64,000 bases of DNA from Notospermus geniculatus (GCA_002633025.1 NMRB01001603.1:91511-155510), one strand, 5' to 3'; numbered from the stretch's first letter, positions 35,401 to 46,497 are shown. Translations and numbers: made by a program. The notes: generated by a model not told the origin, from the letters alone.

Positions 35401-37072
35401 CAGAATTCGCCGATAAGAAGACCCAATATATGACGCCAGATAACATTAACAATTGAATGGACAAAGTCAAATTTCACAATGGGCAGACAATCCTGAAATC
35501 AACAAACCGTTGAGTGTCACCTTTTTGCTTGGGCATGTTGGGTCTTCTGTGTGCATTCAGATTTTGCTGCCACGGGTCACATATAGGCCTAGGTAGGCCT
35601 ATATAGGCTTCCCTATAGGCCTAGGTAGGCCTATATAGGCTTCCCTATAGGCCTAGGCCTACTTAGGCCTCGCCTAGAACTATAGCATGTATAGCCTATA
35701 CTAAAGGCCCAGAAGTTCTGTTGCATGTGTGTTGTTTTAAGTTGAAAAAACTTAAAGGAAACTCATCTCACCACATTTGAATCATACTGGAAGCGTTGGC
35801 AATATTATCGATGAGGGGACCCTAAAATAAATCATGTAAATCTCAATTATTACCATAGATTTTCATGAATAACGGCTTGTCTTTAAAAGTTAAGGTATTT
35901 ATCTTTTCATTACAGTCAAAATTTGGTCATCTTTGCTTCAAGAATCATGTTTTTGAAGCAAAGATTGTGGTGTAGTTTCGGTGTTTAGCCTACAATCCGT
36001 AAAATCGCAGAATCGTGACGAAAAAATGTGGTCAGGAGTTGGTCAAAAACACACGATTTAGGCAGTATTCTTCCGTCCCTATATAGGAAACGAAAACTTG
36101 CCCACATTTTTTGCCCACATTTTTTACCTACTAACAAACTTAAAGACCAGACTAGACCAGAATCTGGGCAATGTGGGCATTAAATTGACACTTCGTAATG
36201 GACGGAGATGGGGATTCCCCACCGATCGGTGCTGCCACTGACGTGAAATGAAGTAACAACGGCCATGTTCATCGAGCGAATGTGGTGCGAATTTAATGCC
36301 CACATTGCCCAGATTCTGGTCTAGTCTGGTCTTTAAGTTTGTTAGTAGTTTAAAAATGTGGGCAAGTTTTCGTTTCCTATATAGGGACGGAAGAATACTG
36401 CCTAAATACTGTGTTTTTGACCAACTTGTGACCACATTTTTGCCGTCAGGATTCTACGATTTTACGGAATGTAAACACCAAAACCTGTCCACAATCTTCG
36501 CTTCAAAAACATGATTTTTGAAGAAAAAATTACCAGATTTTTACTCTCATGAAAAGATGAATACCTTAACTTTTAAAGACAAGCCGTTATTCATGAAAAA
36601 GAATCATAATAACTGAGATTTTCATGATTTATTTTAGGGTCCCCTCATCGATAATATTGCCGAAGCGTTTTGCTCTGGAGTTAAATCCCCTTTTCTCTGC
36701 ATTGTCAATAACTATTGTCTGATATTTACTCGGAATCGATGCAGTGGCAGCAGTGATTCCATGGCCTGAAAATCAAAATGCAAAATCAGTGAGTTTGGGA
36801 CTGCATGCATCAGTGCACTGCATTAATGCACATGACATATGGCATGATGATGACAGCAGCAGCAGTGGCGCATTGGCAATTTGGTGTGAGATGGCCTGTG
36901 ATTTTTCTTCACCCTGATCAGTCACCAATGAAATTATTGTTTCATTCGGGACTTTAAGTATAAATGTTGCTTCACTGATTGTGAGATGACCTTTATGAAG
37001 TCTTCCAGAGACGTTACGACTGTGTATTCTTCTGACAAATTCGTCATCAATCACTTTCACACTGTCGGCCAT
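29459..37072 (-). CDS. stpg1: STPG1 (MAPO2), sperm-tail PG-rich repeat protein, exon 2 split by a transposon
   Basis: STPG1 proteins carry PGPGxY repeats; the human protein was described as an apoptosis factor and the family is linked to microtubules of cilia. Exons on the minus strand: 37072-36913, 36765-36662 plus 35789-35772 (one exon, split), 35204-35103, 34890-34711, 34509-34398, 30845-30742, 30313-30249, 30097-29907, 29526-29459. All phases join and give about 367 aa if the insertion is ignored (human about 334). Matches include EKRGFNSRAKRF, NPGPGTYMG, PAPNSY, VPGPGTYKPG, PAPGPGSYELVDYEG, SAVFVSNTSRWT and the C-terminal KQSFIYNAQGRWI. As assembled, the element adds ten codons and a stop after RAKRF, leaving 98 aa. 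The first donor (CAGG-GTGAAG) is inferred from phase. AATAAA lies 32 nt after the stop. Confidence 0.9.
32462..32524. promoter_or_regulatory. Cluster of four perfect CRE palindromes in an STPG1 intron
   Basis: TGACGTCA occurs at 32462-32469, 32475-32482, 32500-32507 and 32517-32524. This octamer is the full CREB/ATF site. The cluster lies between STPG1 exons at 34398 and 30845. It could be an enhancer or internal promoter, or part of a repeat. Confidence 0.45.
32922..33306. mobile_element. Inverted-end element, CAGGCCTTTAGATTCCCC termini
   Basis: CAGGCCTTTAGATTCCCC at 32922 and GGGGAATCTAAAGGCCTG ending at 33306 are perfect 18-bp inverted partners. The 385-bp interior has no recognised protein. 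Confidence 0.8.
34112..34354. mobile_element. Inverted-end element, CAGGCCTTGTCTTTT termini
   Basis: The ends ATATCCAGGCCTTGTCTTTT and AAAAGACAAGGCCTGAATAT are inverted partners. The inside repeats CACTCGCC and GGTGAG words. It lies close to the STPG1 exon at 34398. Confidence 0.75.
35375..35582. mobile_element. Inverted-end element, ATGTGACCCGTG termini
   Basis: ATGTGACCCGTGACAGCAAAA at the left has an inverted partner at the right with TTTTGCTGCCACGGGTCACAT. Subterminal AGAAGACCCAA and TTGGGTCTTCT also pair. A second copy at 51733-51902 is cut by the N at 51903. Confidence 0.8.
35584..35680. repeat. 32-bp tandem array built from AGGCCTA words
   Basis: TAGGCCTAGGTAGGCC starts at 35584 and 35616, and a partial third unit starts at 35648, giving a 32-bp period. 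The units themselves contain palindromic TAGGCCTA. Confidence 0.85.
35790..36669. mobile_element. 864-bp foldback transposon in STPG1 exon 2 with 8-bp target duplication
   Basis: The element spans 35798-36661. Its arms, about 390 bp each, start GGCAATATTATCGATGAGGG on both strands and are over 90 percent alike. The centre of about 100 bp is unique. GAAGCGTT occurs exactly at 35790-35797 and 36662-36669. Joining the flanks keeps the STPG1 frame (CGC TTC CAG). An 8-bp duplication fits hAT, Merlin or MULE-type transposition; the superfamily is not resolved and no transposase was seen. Confidence 0.9.
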
Positions 37073-37683
37073 GTTGTTTACACCGGTTTACTCCTTGACG
37101 GAAGCCAGTAACCAAGAAAATATAAATCTGGTAATAAAACTGATATTATACATAATTCCTGGCTGCATCGCATAGCAAATATTATGAATTAGCAATTTCA
37201 CCATCCAGATATAGAGTGTGATGCGGGGATTCATTAGATTAGGCCAAAAACAATGCCGAGAAAAATAGTGCTCCGCCAAACCATATATGGTAATAGGAAC
37301 AGTCCAATCTTGTAGAGGGTGGACCAAGTTTGTGTTCGGTTCGACATGAATAAGGTTCGTGTCAAATGGAAAAAAACCTAAATGATGCTTGTGTAGACAT
37401 AGTAGACAAATCTCACTGTAGGTAATACTTATTCAAAGTTGACTGTCAAAAGCATAACATAACACACAATAATTACCTTCATACCCTTTAGTGAAAACGG
37501 ACCAATAGTGAGCCCGTAACGATAGTTACGAAACAGCCGCCAAATTCTGATTGGCTCCCAGTCCGTTCGCGCGAATATTTATTCTCGCCTTTTCAAAGAG
37601 TTGTTGTTACCGCTTGAAACTCCAACGAGAGAAGTTCCTGCCGCTGTATATATTGTAGATACTTTAGCTAAATTATTACGAAA
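37073..37683. promoter_or_regulatory. STPG1-RRM2 bidirectional promoter region
   Basis: The start codons of STPG1 (37072, minus) and RRM2 (37684, plus) are 611 bp apart and face away from each other. On the RRM2 side are CCAAT at 37502-37506, an inverted CCAAT (ATTGG) at 37550-37554 and the palindrome TTCGCGCGAA at 37566-37575, an E2F-like core. A TATATA word lies at 37648. NF-Y and E2F control of RRM2 is well known in vertebrates. Confidence 0.6.
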
Positions 37684-40600
37684 ATGCTGTCTGCACGTTC
37701 ACCAAGATCAACACAAGCCTACCAGGACAACGAAATCGTTACACAAATGAGGAACTTAAAGAACGCGAACGACGAAAACACGGTGAGTATTTTTCCCGAA
37801 TTTCCATTCATCCATTCCCCTCACTTTTTCCGCGAGTTGCAAACGTTTGCCGTTTTTACAACTGCGCCAATCTTCCAATTCCATGGTTTTCTCTCTTTCA
37901 AGATACCAAGGAAACAAGTAAAAGTTCTTGGAGAGAGTCAATCACAGAATATCATCAATGGCATGCCCAGAAAAAGCGAGGTAAGAGATGCATTTTGTCT
38001 GCGGAGATGACGAAAGAAAACAGCGCGCTGAGAATGAACAATGCGACCTCCGAAAAATTTCTCAAATTTCATATTCTGGATTATTAAAACCGCGTATGAT
38101 TGAATTTTCTAATGATTTGGTACCTAATCTATCAATCGTTTCCAATATTTAACACGAATTGGTCTTATTTTTGTGGCTTTCTTTGTTCAAAAAGTCGTTA
38201 CAATCTGCTATTTATGCAACCGGTCTTGAAAAGACGCGGGAGTGACGTCACAGAATGCGGGAGTGACGTTGTTGATGGTATTGGCCAATGATAAAGCTCT
38301 TTCACTGTTTGTAAACATTGTTCCACGTGGTAGCTGCATACAGCACACATGATTGACGAATTCTATTGTAGGGAGCCTGAATGTTTATTAGGCCATGGGA
38401 ATTTAGGTATGAGTTTACCGTCCGAAACTTTTTGAAAACTGATGAGGCTTTTTTTCATTATTCATTATTCATTATTTTGTTTTAACCCCTTTTCAAGTGA
38501 AAAACAAGATACGGAATACCAGTACAATCAAGTGTCTTTCATATTGAGTCATCTCCCATTCTGCAGAGTGGCCGTGGTGGTCATGGTGGTGATATGCTCC
38601 TCAACTGAATCCATTGACATCGTGACTAATGAACAACAGAACGATTGAAACACATCACAGGAGGGTAAATTTGGTCCATTTTCGAGGGTTTTGAACAAAA
38701 AAAGACACTTGGACCTAATTTTTTGACTTTTTTGGGAAAATTTTGGAAATAATGAAATTTTTCAAAATAATGAAATTTTTCATGCGGTGGCGCCACCACC
38801 ATGCGGGCGGTGGACGGTAAACTCATACTCAAGTTCCCATGGCCTTAGGCCTGTTTATTTTTTTTCTTTTTATGTTAAAATATTCCATGACTTAGCACAT
38901 CAATCACATAGGCCTAGGCTGAGGCCTATTTTCATGGAAAGGTTCTGTTGTGTCAAGACTCAAGTTTTATTCTTAATCTTGAACAATAGCTACATGTAAA
39001 TTTTTTAAGGAAATTAAAATGCCTTGTTCTTATTACAGAATAAGATAGTTAAGAAAGTGGAAAAGCCTGTCAAGATTGTTGAACCCGAACCCAAGAAGAT
39101 CGATTACTCAGATGAACCTCTGCTCCGTGACAACCCAAGGCGATTTGTCATCTTTCCCATTGAGTATCCTGATATCTGGGCAATGTACAAGAAAGCTGAA
39201 GCTTCATTTTGGACTGTTGAGGAGGTTGATCTAACCAAGGACATGGCCGACTGGGAGCGCTTGAAGCAGGATGAAAAGCATTTCATCTCGCATGTCCTCG
39301 CCTTCTTCGCCGCAAGTGATGGCATCGTCAACGAGAATTTGGTAAGTTCTGTATAGTGTTTATTATGTGTCGGTGTCCTTGTGGCTGTTTCATATAAAGC
39401 CCTTTTAGTTCCTGCAATAGGTGAAAAAAGTTTTAGATTGGTAGGCCTACCACTGAACTGAACAAGTGTCGGAGGAAAAATCTCAGTCTGCCCAGAAATG
39501 TAAAATGGCTTCTGAATCTGATTATCAACACCATTCAGTTGAACTTGTAATTTTATTGATATTTTGAATTCCAGGTTGAGAGGTTTGGCAAGGAGGTGCA
39601 AGTGACTGAAGCTCGTTGCTTCTACGGTTTTCAAGTTGCCATTGAGAACATCCACTCAGAAATGTACAGCCTTTTGATTGACACCTACATCAAGGACCCC
39701 AATCAAAGGTAAGTTCCAAAGGAATGAGTTTGCATTTGCATTTAATAAATGCGGACCCTAGCTCATTGCCTAGGTGTCACTAGTGGTTAAAACTATTGAA
39801 ATGAAACTGACATCCCGGTCCTGATCAATTTCCCACACAAAAGGCGTCCATTGTGTAGGACCAGGTTTCAGTGTGCTGCCCTCTATCGTAGCTAGGATCT
39901 CCATTGTCTCAGAACTTGAGGCCTTGTTTGGAGTTCTGTGAATAAAGATTTACATGTTTCCTAATCATTCATATCAACTCCTCTCATTTTAGGAACTACC
40001 TCTTCAATGCTGTCGAGACCATGCCAGCTGTCAAGCAGAAAGCCGACTGGGCTCTTAAATGGATCCATGATGAGAAGGCATCATTCGGTGAACGAGTTGT
40101 TGCATTTGCTGCCGTTGAGGGCATCTTCTTCAGTGGCTCATTCGCTGCCATCTTCTGGCTGAAGAAGCGAGGGCTGATGCCTGGTCTGTCATTCAGTAAT
40201 GAACTGATCAGTCGGGATGAGGTAAGTGTTGTTTTTCTCCAACCTTGCACACGTCTGCTTTTTTGCTAATCAGGGTTTCTGCCAGAGGGAAAAACGGGGA
40301 GAATTCCATCCCCAAAATTTTCAGAAAGAATTTTTTTCTTGAAACACTTGTCTTTTTCTATTCGAAACATCATTCATAACATCATGTTATCTTGCAGTCT
40401 ATTTTCATTGGGTTTTTTTCTTTTAGTTTTTTTTTCTTTTTTTCTATTAAATGATTCAAGTTCTCTTTCATCAAGAGGCAGAATTGCCTGCAAATCATGG
40501 GAGAAAACAACCCCGTCAGATGCCTGGGAATCGCATCTCCGGGACTTTTTAGAAATCAGCATTTTTCTAGGCGAGGGCCCTGGACCGGAGCGCAGCGGGT

Positions 40601-41537
40601 GCCCATCCCCAAAATATTTTTGCTGGCGGAAATCCTGCTGATATTTGGAGTAACGAAAACAAGGATTACTGGTGCAGGTACTAAACTCAAGAACTTCTTA
40701 ATTTCTTCTTTTCAGGGTCTTCATTGTGAATTCGCTTGCTTGATGTTCAGTCATCTCGTCCACAAACCATCAGTTGCCAGAGTCCAGGAGATCATCCGCG
40801 ATGCAGTGAGGATAGAGCAAGATTTCCTCAGTACTGCTCTGCCTTGCTCCCTTATTGGTATGAACTGTGACCTCATGAAGCAGTACATAGAATTTGTTGC
40901 TGATAAGTGGCTCGTTGAACTCAAGTGTCCAAAGGTAAGTTATGTGAACTGATATTTCAGTCCACATCTTGTTTTGGCTGGAATATTGGAAAGTGTGCAA
41001 AGACAGATTTGTATTGGTATTATTAGATTTTTCTGTTGGGGCCGAAGCCATAGCATTATTGGCCCTGGTGAGTACAGAAGAGGCCATCTGAAGCTGCTCA
41101 TGTTCCTCACTTGGATGGGGTCTTTTACTTGCCCTTGCGAAAAAACAAGGTACAAGGCATCACGGCTTACTGCCCCATGCGACTGACATTAAGAACTGGG
41201 AATGAAATCCCATATGGCCCGGGCTGGATTTGAACCCAGGACATGTCACTTGCTGAGTGGCTATCAGGGCTTGTCAAAGACAGTCTTAATGATGTCAAGT
41301 CTGTTTTCTGTTTGGTATCTTTTTTTGCGTGCAAGATACTTTGTAATGATTTGTAATATACAATTGACCCTCTCCTTTCATCAGGTGTACAACTCAGAGA
41401 ACCCATTCCCATTCATGGAGCAGATCTCAATGGAAGGCAAGACGAACTTTTTCGAAAAGCGAGTCGGAGAGTACCAGAAGGCAGGTGTCATGTCGGGTAC
41501 GGAGGACAAAACATTCTGTCTTGATGCAGATTTCTAA
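37684..41537 (+). CDS. rrm2: Ribonucleoside-diphosphate reductase small subunit (RRM2), 7 exons, 404 aa
   Basis: RRM2 holds the diiron-tyrosyl radical that drives reduction of ribonucleotides to deoxyribonucleotides with RRM1 in the cytoplasm. Exons: 37684-37782, 37903-37980, 39039-39341, 39575-39708, 39993-40221, 40716-40934, 41385-41537; all phases join and the frame ends TAA. Residues expected for iron and radical are visible: D153 (AASDGIVNE), E184 and H187 with Y191 (ENIHSEMY), E247 (AVEGIFFSG), E281 and H284 (DEGLHCEF). The C-terminus [10 protein letters not shown] is the RRM1-binding tail. The first 75 residues are variable and lack the KEN box seen in human RRM2. The length is near human (389). 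The start follows the E2F/CCAAT promoter and begins MLSARSPRS, like vertebrate MLSxR. Confidence 0.97.
38390..38846. mobile_element. Inverted-end element in RRM2 intron 2
   Basis: AGGCCATGGGAATTTAGGTA with GAGTTTACCGTCC at the left pairs with GGACGGTAAACTC and GTTCCCATGGCCT at the right, arms of about 34 bp with a few mismatches. The interior is AT-rich with a short CATTATT repeat. Confidence 0.75.
40273..40640. mobile_element. Repeat element in RRM2 intron 5
   Basis: CAGGGTTTCTGCCAG at the left roughly pairs with CTGGCGGAAATCCTG at the right, and CCATCCCCAAAAT occurs near both. The core GGGAATCGCATCTCCGGG followed by TTTTTAGAAAT resembles the core at 44666. The ends are uncertain. Confidence 0.5.
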
Positions 41538-42335
41538 ACAGAAATTTGCCATCTCGTGATGTGCAATGCCGTTGATGGTAAAATGTGATCAGACTTCCAT
41601 ATTTTTAACTCTAGGCAACTTTTTGTGTTGCAGTTGAGTCGGGCTGTTTTTAACGATGCGGTAACCAAGCGCCATTTTTATTGTCAGCCTGTATGTTATC
41701 GTGTATTGAACGTGTGGAACGTTTTGTTGTCGTGGTATTATTATACATAGATTTTTATTGGAATTGAGCAGAGCAGTTATCACTGCTTTTTACCACTGCC
41801 TTTCCATTAATCTATTTTATTATTATTGTATATTTAAAACTGACAATGCAGCATTTTCAGTAGCCACACCATTTTTGTAGGATCTGGCTTCCGAGAGATC
41901 ATGTACGTAGGCCTAGTGTATATAGTATTGCAGAGTATTGGGGGGGGGGGGGTTTAGATCGATCATCTGGGTAGACCTGTTAAACAGTTAGTTTGAAAAC
42001 AAATTCTTCATGCACATTAGATACAGTGCTTTAATTCATTTTTTGACATGTGTTAGAAAAATAACTTGCAAATTAATTTGATATATTGGCCTTTTGAACA
42101 TGTTGAAATATCCTCTCACTAAACCAGCAAATATATCCTAGTAGATAGCTTTGTAATAATAGTGCACTGAACTTGCATTTACTGATCTCCTTAAGCATGT
42201 TAAGCTAAAGTAATAATTCCACATGCAGGAATTGCCTTTTAAAACCTTTCAGCCCTGCTGAAGTACTCGTGTCACTTTTATCTATGCATTTTATCATTGC
42301 ATTTTTTATCTCAATAAATGTTAGTATTATTAAAT
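41538..42335 (+). terminator. RRM2 3' untranslated region and polyadenylation signal
   Basis: After the stop codon the sequence is AT-rich and non-coding. A poly-G run of 13 lies at 41940-41952. AATAAA at 42313-42318 is the first good polyadenylation signal, about 775 nt after the stop, so the transcript probably ends near 42335. Confidence 0.6.
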
Positions 42336-42373
42336 ATGGTTACTGGATTATTTCTTAAATAGCTTTAGGAGTT

Positions 42374-43041
42374 CTTTAACCCTTTGACGTACAGGGCGGT
42401 CGCTAGCGACCGCCCTTTTACACCCCCCAGAAAATTGCCGAATTTGTCTCGTCAGGCGCCCCCTTTAAATTTCCTGCACCAGAATCGTGTAGTCGATGTA
42501 ATTCTGTCCTGACGTAGCATATTTCCGCTAGATGTCACTCTTTACCATCATGGCCTGAAGTGCACTTGAAGTTGAAGATTTCCAATTTTGCCAAAAAGCT
42601 TGATGACGTCATGTTCGTAGGCCTATTGTTTTAGCCTTTGGGATATGACGCAACGATCAAATAAATTGCTGTAAGTCTTATTTTTGAAAATTTTCTGCTT
42701 ATATTTTCACTCCCAAGTTCAAAATCGCCTCCTAATTCCATTTCTGGTGTTATTTCTGATGTATCTGCTGAGTAATTTTGAAAAAATCTTAGTTTTTTGA
42801 AAAAAATGAAGAAAATTTGGCAAAAATCCTCTTATGACATGAACATAGTGGTTACCATGGCAACAGAGATTCATGTATCAAGATATTTTTACACATATTC
42901 TGAAAGATCTCTTATATTGCTAAAAATAATTCCATTACTGCCATATTCTATCTCCTTTCGTTTGGTCAGGATAACCCTCTAAAGATGAGTGGGGGATGGG
43001 GGGTCAAACTATGCCCCCAAAAAACGTACGTGAAAGGGTTA
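42374..43041. mobile_element. Inverted-end element with 14-bp flanking repeats and a 24-bp palindrome
   Basis: TAACCCTTTGACGTAC at 42377 pairs with GTACGTGAAAGGGTTA ending at 43041. The flanks repeat TAGCTTTAGGAGTT at 42360-42373 and 43040-43053. Directly inside the left end, 42393-42416 is a perfect 24-bp palindrome centred on GCTAGC. Confidence 0.65.
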
Positions 43042-44525
43042 GCTTTAGGAGTTTATCCTGTAGTTGAAGAGCAGGAACTGATTTGGCTGTGGAAATTCCA
43101 TGTTGTTAGGCGAGCGACTTGCAGCAGTGTGTGTCAACCACATTCAGGAGGCATCAGATCATGGGGCAAGACTAGTACATCATACATGTAAAGGGGTTTT
43201 ACTTGGATTTCGCAATACAAATGCACTAGGCAATGCTGCACAAATCTGAAGTAAATGCACTTGCTACTCTTCATTCATATGACCCCATGACTAGATAAGA
43301 CAGTTGTTATCCCAAGTTCACTGATGGTTCCACCGACCACGAATATTCATCCCCGACCCCGTGAATACTGCATTTTTAGGCCATTCGTGAACATTTAGGA
43401 CGCGAAAATATTTCACTTTACGGTATCAGTTGTAGGAACATTGAAAACGAAGAGAAAGATTTGGAATTTTAATGTGATTTTATAGAACTACATTTGATAT
43501 ACATTTTTACAAAAGCTGCCCAAAATTGGACAGATCAAATAGACTTGGAAGGTACAAAATTGGGGAGTGTGAAATTACTACAAATGAACCGTCAATTAAA
43601 TTTAACCCACTTATCAGAGTGTGGCCTGGCATGTGTGAGGGGTGCCATTTCTGTAGTTTACATGCGTAATAGACGCCATACGCAGGCTTGATGAAAACCC
43701 TGGTGTGAGCCAACCGTGACATGACTTACGTGAAGTGTGCCACGCTATTGTTTGACGTAACGTCATTGGGGCATGCACAGCTCATTTCGCTGCAATGCTG
43801 CAGCATGTGTACTCCAGGCAGCATGGTGGCTTGTGACGTCATATGCAAAGCCTCTATTCAGAGATGATCAAGAATTTTTCCCGAACCACCACCTTGCAAT
43901 TTTCGATTTCAGATTTTCTCTACATGTATGCTGATACTTTGGAAAGCACAACACCGGTAGGTAAAGGGCACTAACAGAATGTGTGCACCTGTTCCCCTTC
44001 CCGAACTCAGAATTGCTTTTTGATTCCGTCTTTTAGCATCCCTTCACCACATAAATTAGGCTCGCATAAAATTAAATATGCACATTGTATAATATGAAAA
44101 CATCTGATTAAAAGCAACATAAACAAAGCATGACTTCGAAAATCAAACATTAAAACTGTAATTTACAAAAAAGATTTCCATCTTGAAGCAGGTACAATTT
44201 GTACATGTACAGTTTTCTCAGATTTTGAGACAGGCAATGTTATCTTCCACATTGAGATTTACCTGAAGAAGCATGCAACAAGATATTTTACATGTAAGAC
44301 TTCTTCATTGTGGCATGATCCCCATTACTCCAAATAACAACTACCGGTACCGGTACCAAATATGGTATTATGAAACGGATGCAATTATGTACATTACAAA
44401 GTAAGAAAGTTTGTATAAAATAACAATACCCTTGATGAAAATCCCAGTCATTTCTCTAATTCTGTTAATCAATTTATGAATCCACCACTCTTCAAAATTT
44501 CTGTGACACCAGTACTCTCAAACTG

Positions 44526-44798
44526 CAGGCGCGGATCCAGAGGGGGGATTTTGGGGGTCGTGACCCCCCTCTGCTCGCCACCACCAATTGTTTTTTTCTT
44601 CAATAATTTGCGACAATCAGCAAAAAACGCAAGAATAAAGCTTCTGCTTTGATACTGAGATGCCAGGAAATCGCGTCTACGGCCTTCTAGATTTCAAAAT
44701 TTTCTGGGGGAGCGGCGCAGGTATCTTCGGTGCCCGCCTGCAACGACGCCCTTGGCGGCCCTGACCCCCCTCTGCCAAAAATCCTGGATCTGCGCCTG
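44526..44798. mobile_element. CAGGCGCGGATCC element with 5-bp target duplication
   Basis: Ends CAGGCGCGGATCC and GGATCTGCGCCTG are inverted partners, and AACTG flanks both sides (44521-44525, 44799-44803). Subterminal GACCCCCCTCTGC occurs in both halves. The core GGAAATCGCGTCTACGG with TTTCAAAATTTTCTGGGG is shared with other copies. Confidence 0.8.
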
Positions 44799-45211
44799 AA
44801 CTGGTAACACTAGTGCCACCTAGCTACAATCAACTGAACATGTCTTATGTACATGTACTTATCACTCTGAATGGGCAACCTAAGACCTTTTATTATACCA
44901 GGTATAAACAGTCTTGGGCATTGTGGGAATTCCGGTTACCCACGTCGGCAAACGACCTCACTGTGGCCATCTTATCAGCTGCAGTGAAAGTGTTAACATG
45001 TCTGTATGCCTGCAAACCTTAACATTATTACAATCATGACTAGAAACAAACACACATAAACATAACCCTCCTTGAAGTGTTTACATACCAGTAACAGAAA
45101 TCAGTTATAACAAAGAGTGCAATAAACATACCCTTGACAGTGCCCCCGGCAATTTCAATTTTGTCAACAGAAAAGTGATTCAGAAAGAGCTGCAGTGTTC
45201 TCCATGAACTT

Positions 45212-45380
45212 CAGGTGCGGATCCACGATTTCGGAAGAGGGGGCGCACTGTGCTAGAAACATTGAAATCTGCAGTGAATTTCAATGATTTACACCAAATT
45301 TTGGAATTTCACGGTCAATTTTACACATTTGTTGGCCGAAAGGGGGCGCGCACTGGGTGCGCCCCCCGGATCCGCGCCTG
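45212..45380. mobile_element. CAGGTGCGGATCC element with 5-bp target duplication
   Basis: Ends CAGGTGCGGATCC and GGATCCGCGCCTG, flanked by AACTT on both sides (45207-45211, 45381-45385). The body matches 23633-23803 and, reversed, 21555-21702. Confidence 0.85.
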
Positions 45381-45524
45381 AACTTTTATTTCAGGGGTGG
45401 GAGGCATTAAAAAAAGATGTGCGGTACTAATCGGGAAACAGAATAAGAAAGCCACAAATCACGAGTATTGAAAGGTGTGTGAGGGGATTTGAGACACAAT
45501 TTTATGACGGATGCAGCTTCCCTT

Positions 45525-45755
45525 AATTAACCTGTTAACTAGGTAGGACGTCATATTACGTCATTACAAAATCCGGGGAAGCCCCCCAAAACAACCGAGG
45601 ATCTCAGCTTGCATAGGGCATAATAGTACGGCGCTTCACAGTGCGTAGGACGTTATATATTGTCCTGAACCTTATGTGTCAAAAACTTTTTTTGGCAAAT
45701 TTTTTTCTAAGAAATTTTTTTTCCAAAAATTAATTACATAGTTAACGGGTTAAAG
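45525..45755 (+). repeat. Dispersed repeat, inverted partner of 13008-13235
   Basis: Starts TTAACCTGTTAACTAGG and ends GTTAACGGGTTAA. It carries GGACGTCATATTACGTCATT and CCTTATGTGTCAAA, which mirror the copy in CC2D1 intron 6. Confidence 0.7.
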
Positions 45756-46387
45756 TTCCGGTTGATAAAGTCGGAGAACAATGCAGCATATTCATGTACA
45801 TGTACAAAATATGAAATACAATACACCTTCCAAGGAGTAAATTCCACAATTTCTATAGTGTTCGTCTTCCATAAACTGGAAAACAGTCCTACACCTCTTA
45901 AAAAGCATATGAAAAATTTGTACATGATGGAACGTCATTAATAAATATAAAACATATATGCAATGGAAAATGAACATGATACTTTTTAAAAAGTATAATA
46001 AAAAGACTTTCAGGCTTCGCTCTGCCTGTGCAATATGTTTTGATGTTCCTATAATATGGATTAGTTGGAGATAAAATTATAAATCCATGCTTTTAATTGG
46101 GAAAAACATTCACGAGAATTTGACCATGTATGCCCTTTCTAATTTGTTACTGTCTTTTGGTTCCTGCTCGCTCCCACTTATTAAACATACCAGTGGATAG
46201 CTCAGAGCCTCAGAATCATGAGGGTTACAAAAACTTGGGAATCTACAACTGCTCAACGGCGTACACACTTTAGAACACTAAGGGTGTTCAAAAAGGGTGT
46301 TTAAGACTTAACGCATGTAACTTCGTCAAATGCATGGTGGAAGTGTGTGCATTTAGTGAAGTTACACGTGTCTAAGGCTGGCTGTCC

Positions 46388-46497
46388 ATTCACGCGATTT
46401 TCAAGTGGCAGACGCTCAAAAGCATTGTTTGTTTCCACCACGTTGGTCATGGACAAAGGATGCGACATCGCGCGGCACAAAAATCGCGTGAATGGAT
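46388..46497. mobile_element. Short MITE with CCATTCACGCGATTTT ends
   Basis: TCCATTCACGCGATTTT and AAAATCGCGTGAATGGA form 17-bp perfect inverted ends around about 75 bp. Confidence 0.7.

Noticed and set aside
35798-36661. Reading the STPG1 insertion as an ordinary intron
   Set aside because: There is no GT donor at the exon break, the 8-bp direct repeat is exact and the arms are inverted copies, all of which indicate a transposon.
37756-37941. Extension of RRM2 exon 1 by read-through to 38010
   Set aside because: The GTGAGT donor at 37783 and acceptor at 37902 join in phase 0 and give a cleaner N-terminus.
39104-39655. 183-codon minus-strand open frame
   Set aside because: It is antisense to RRM2 exons 3 and 4, whose sense product is unmistakable.
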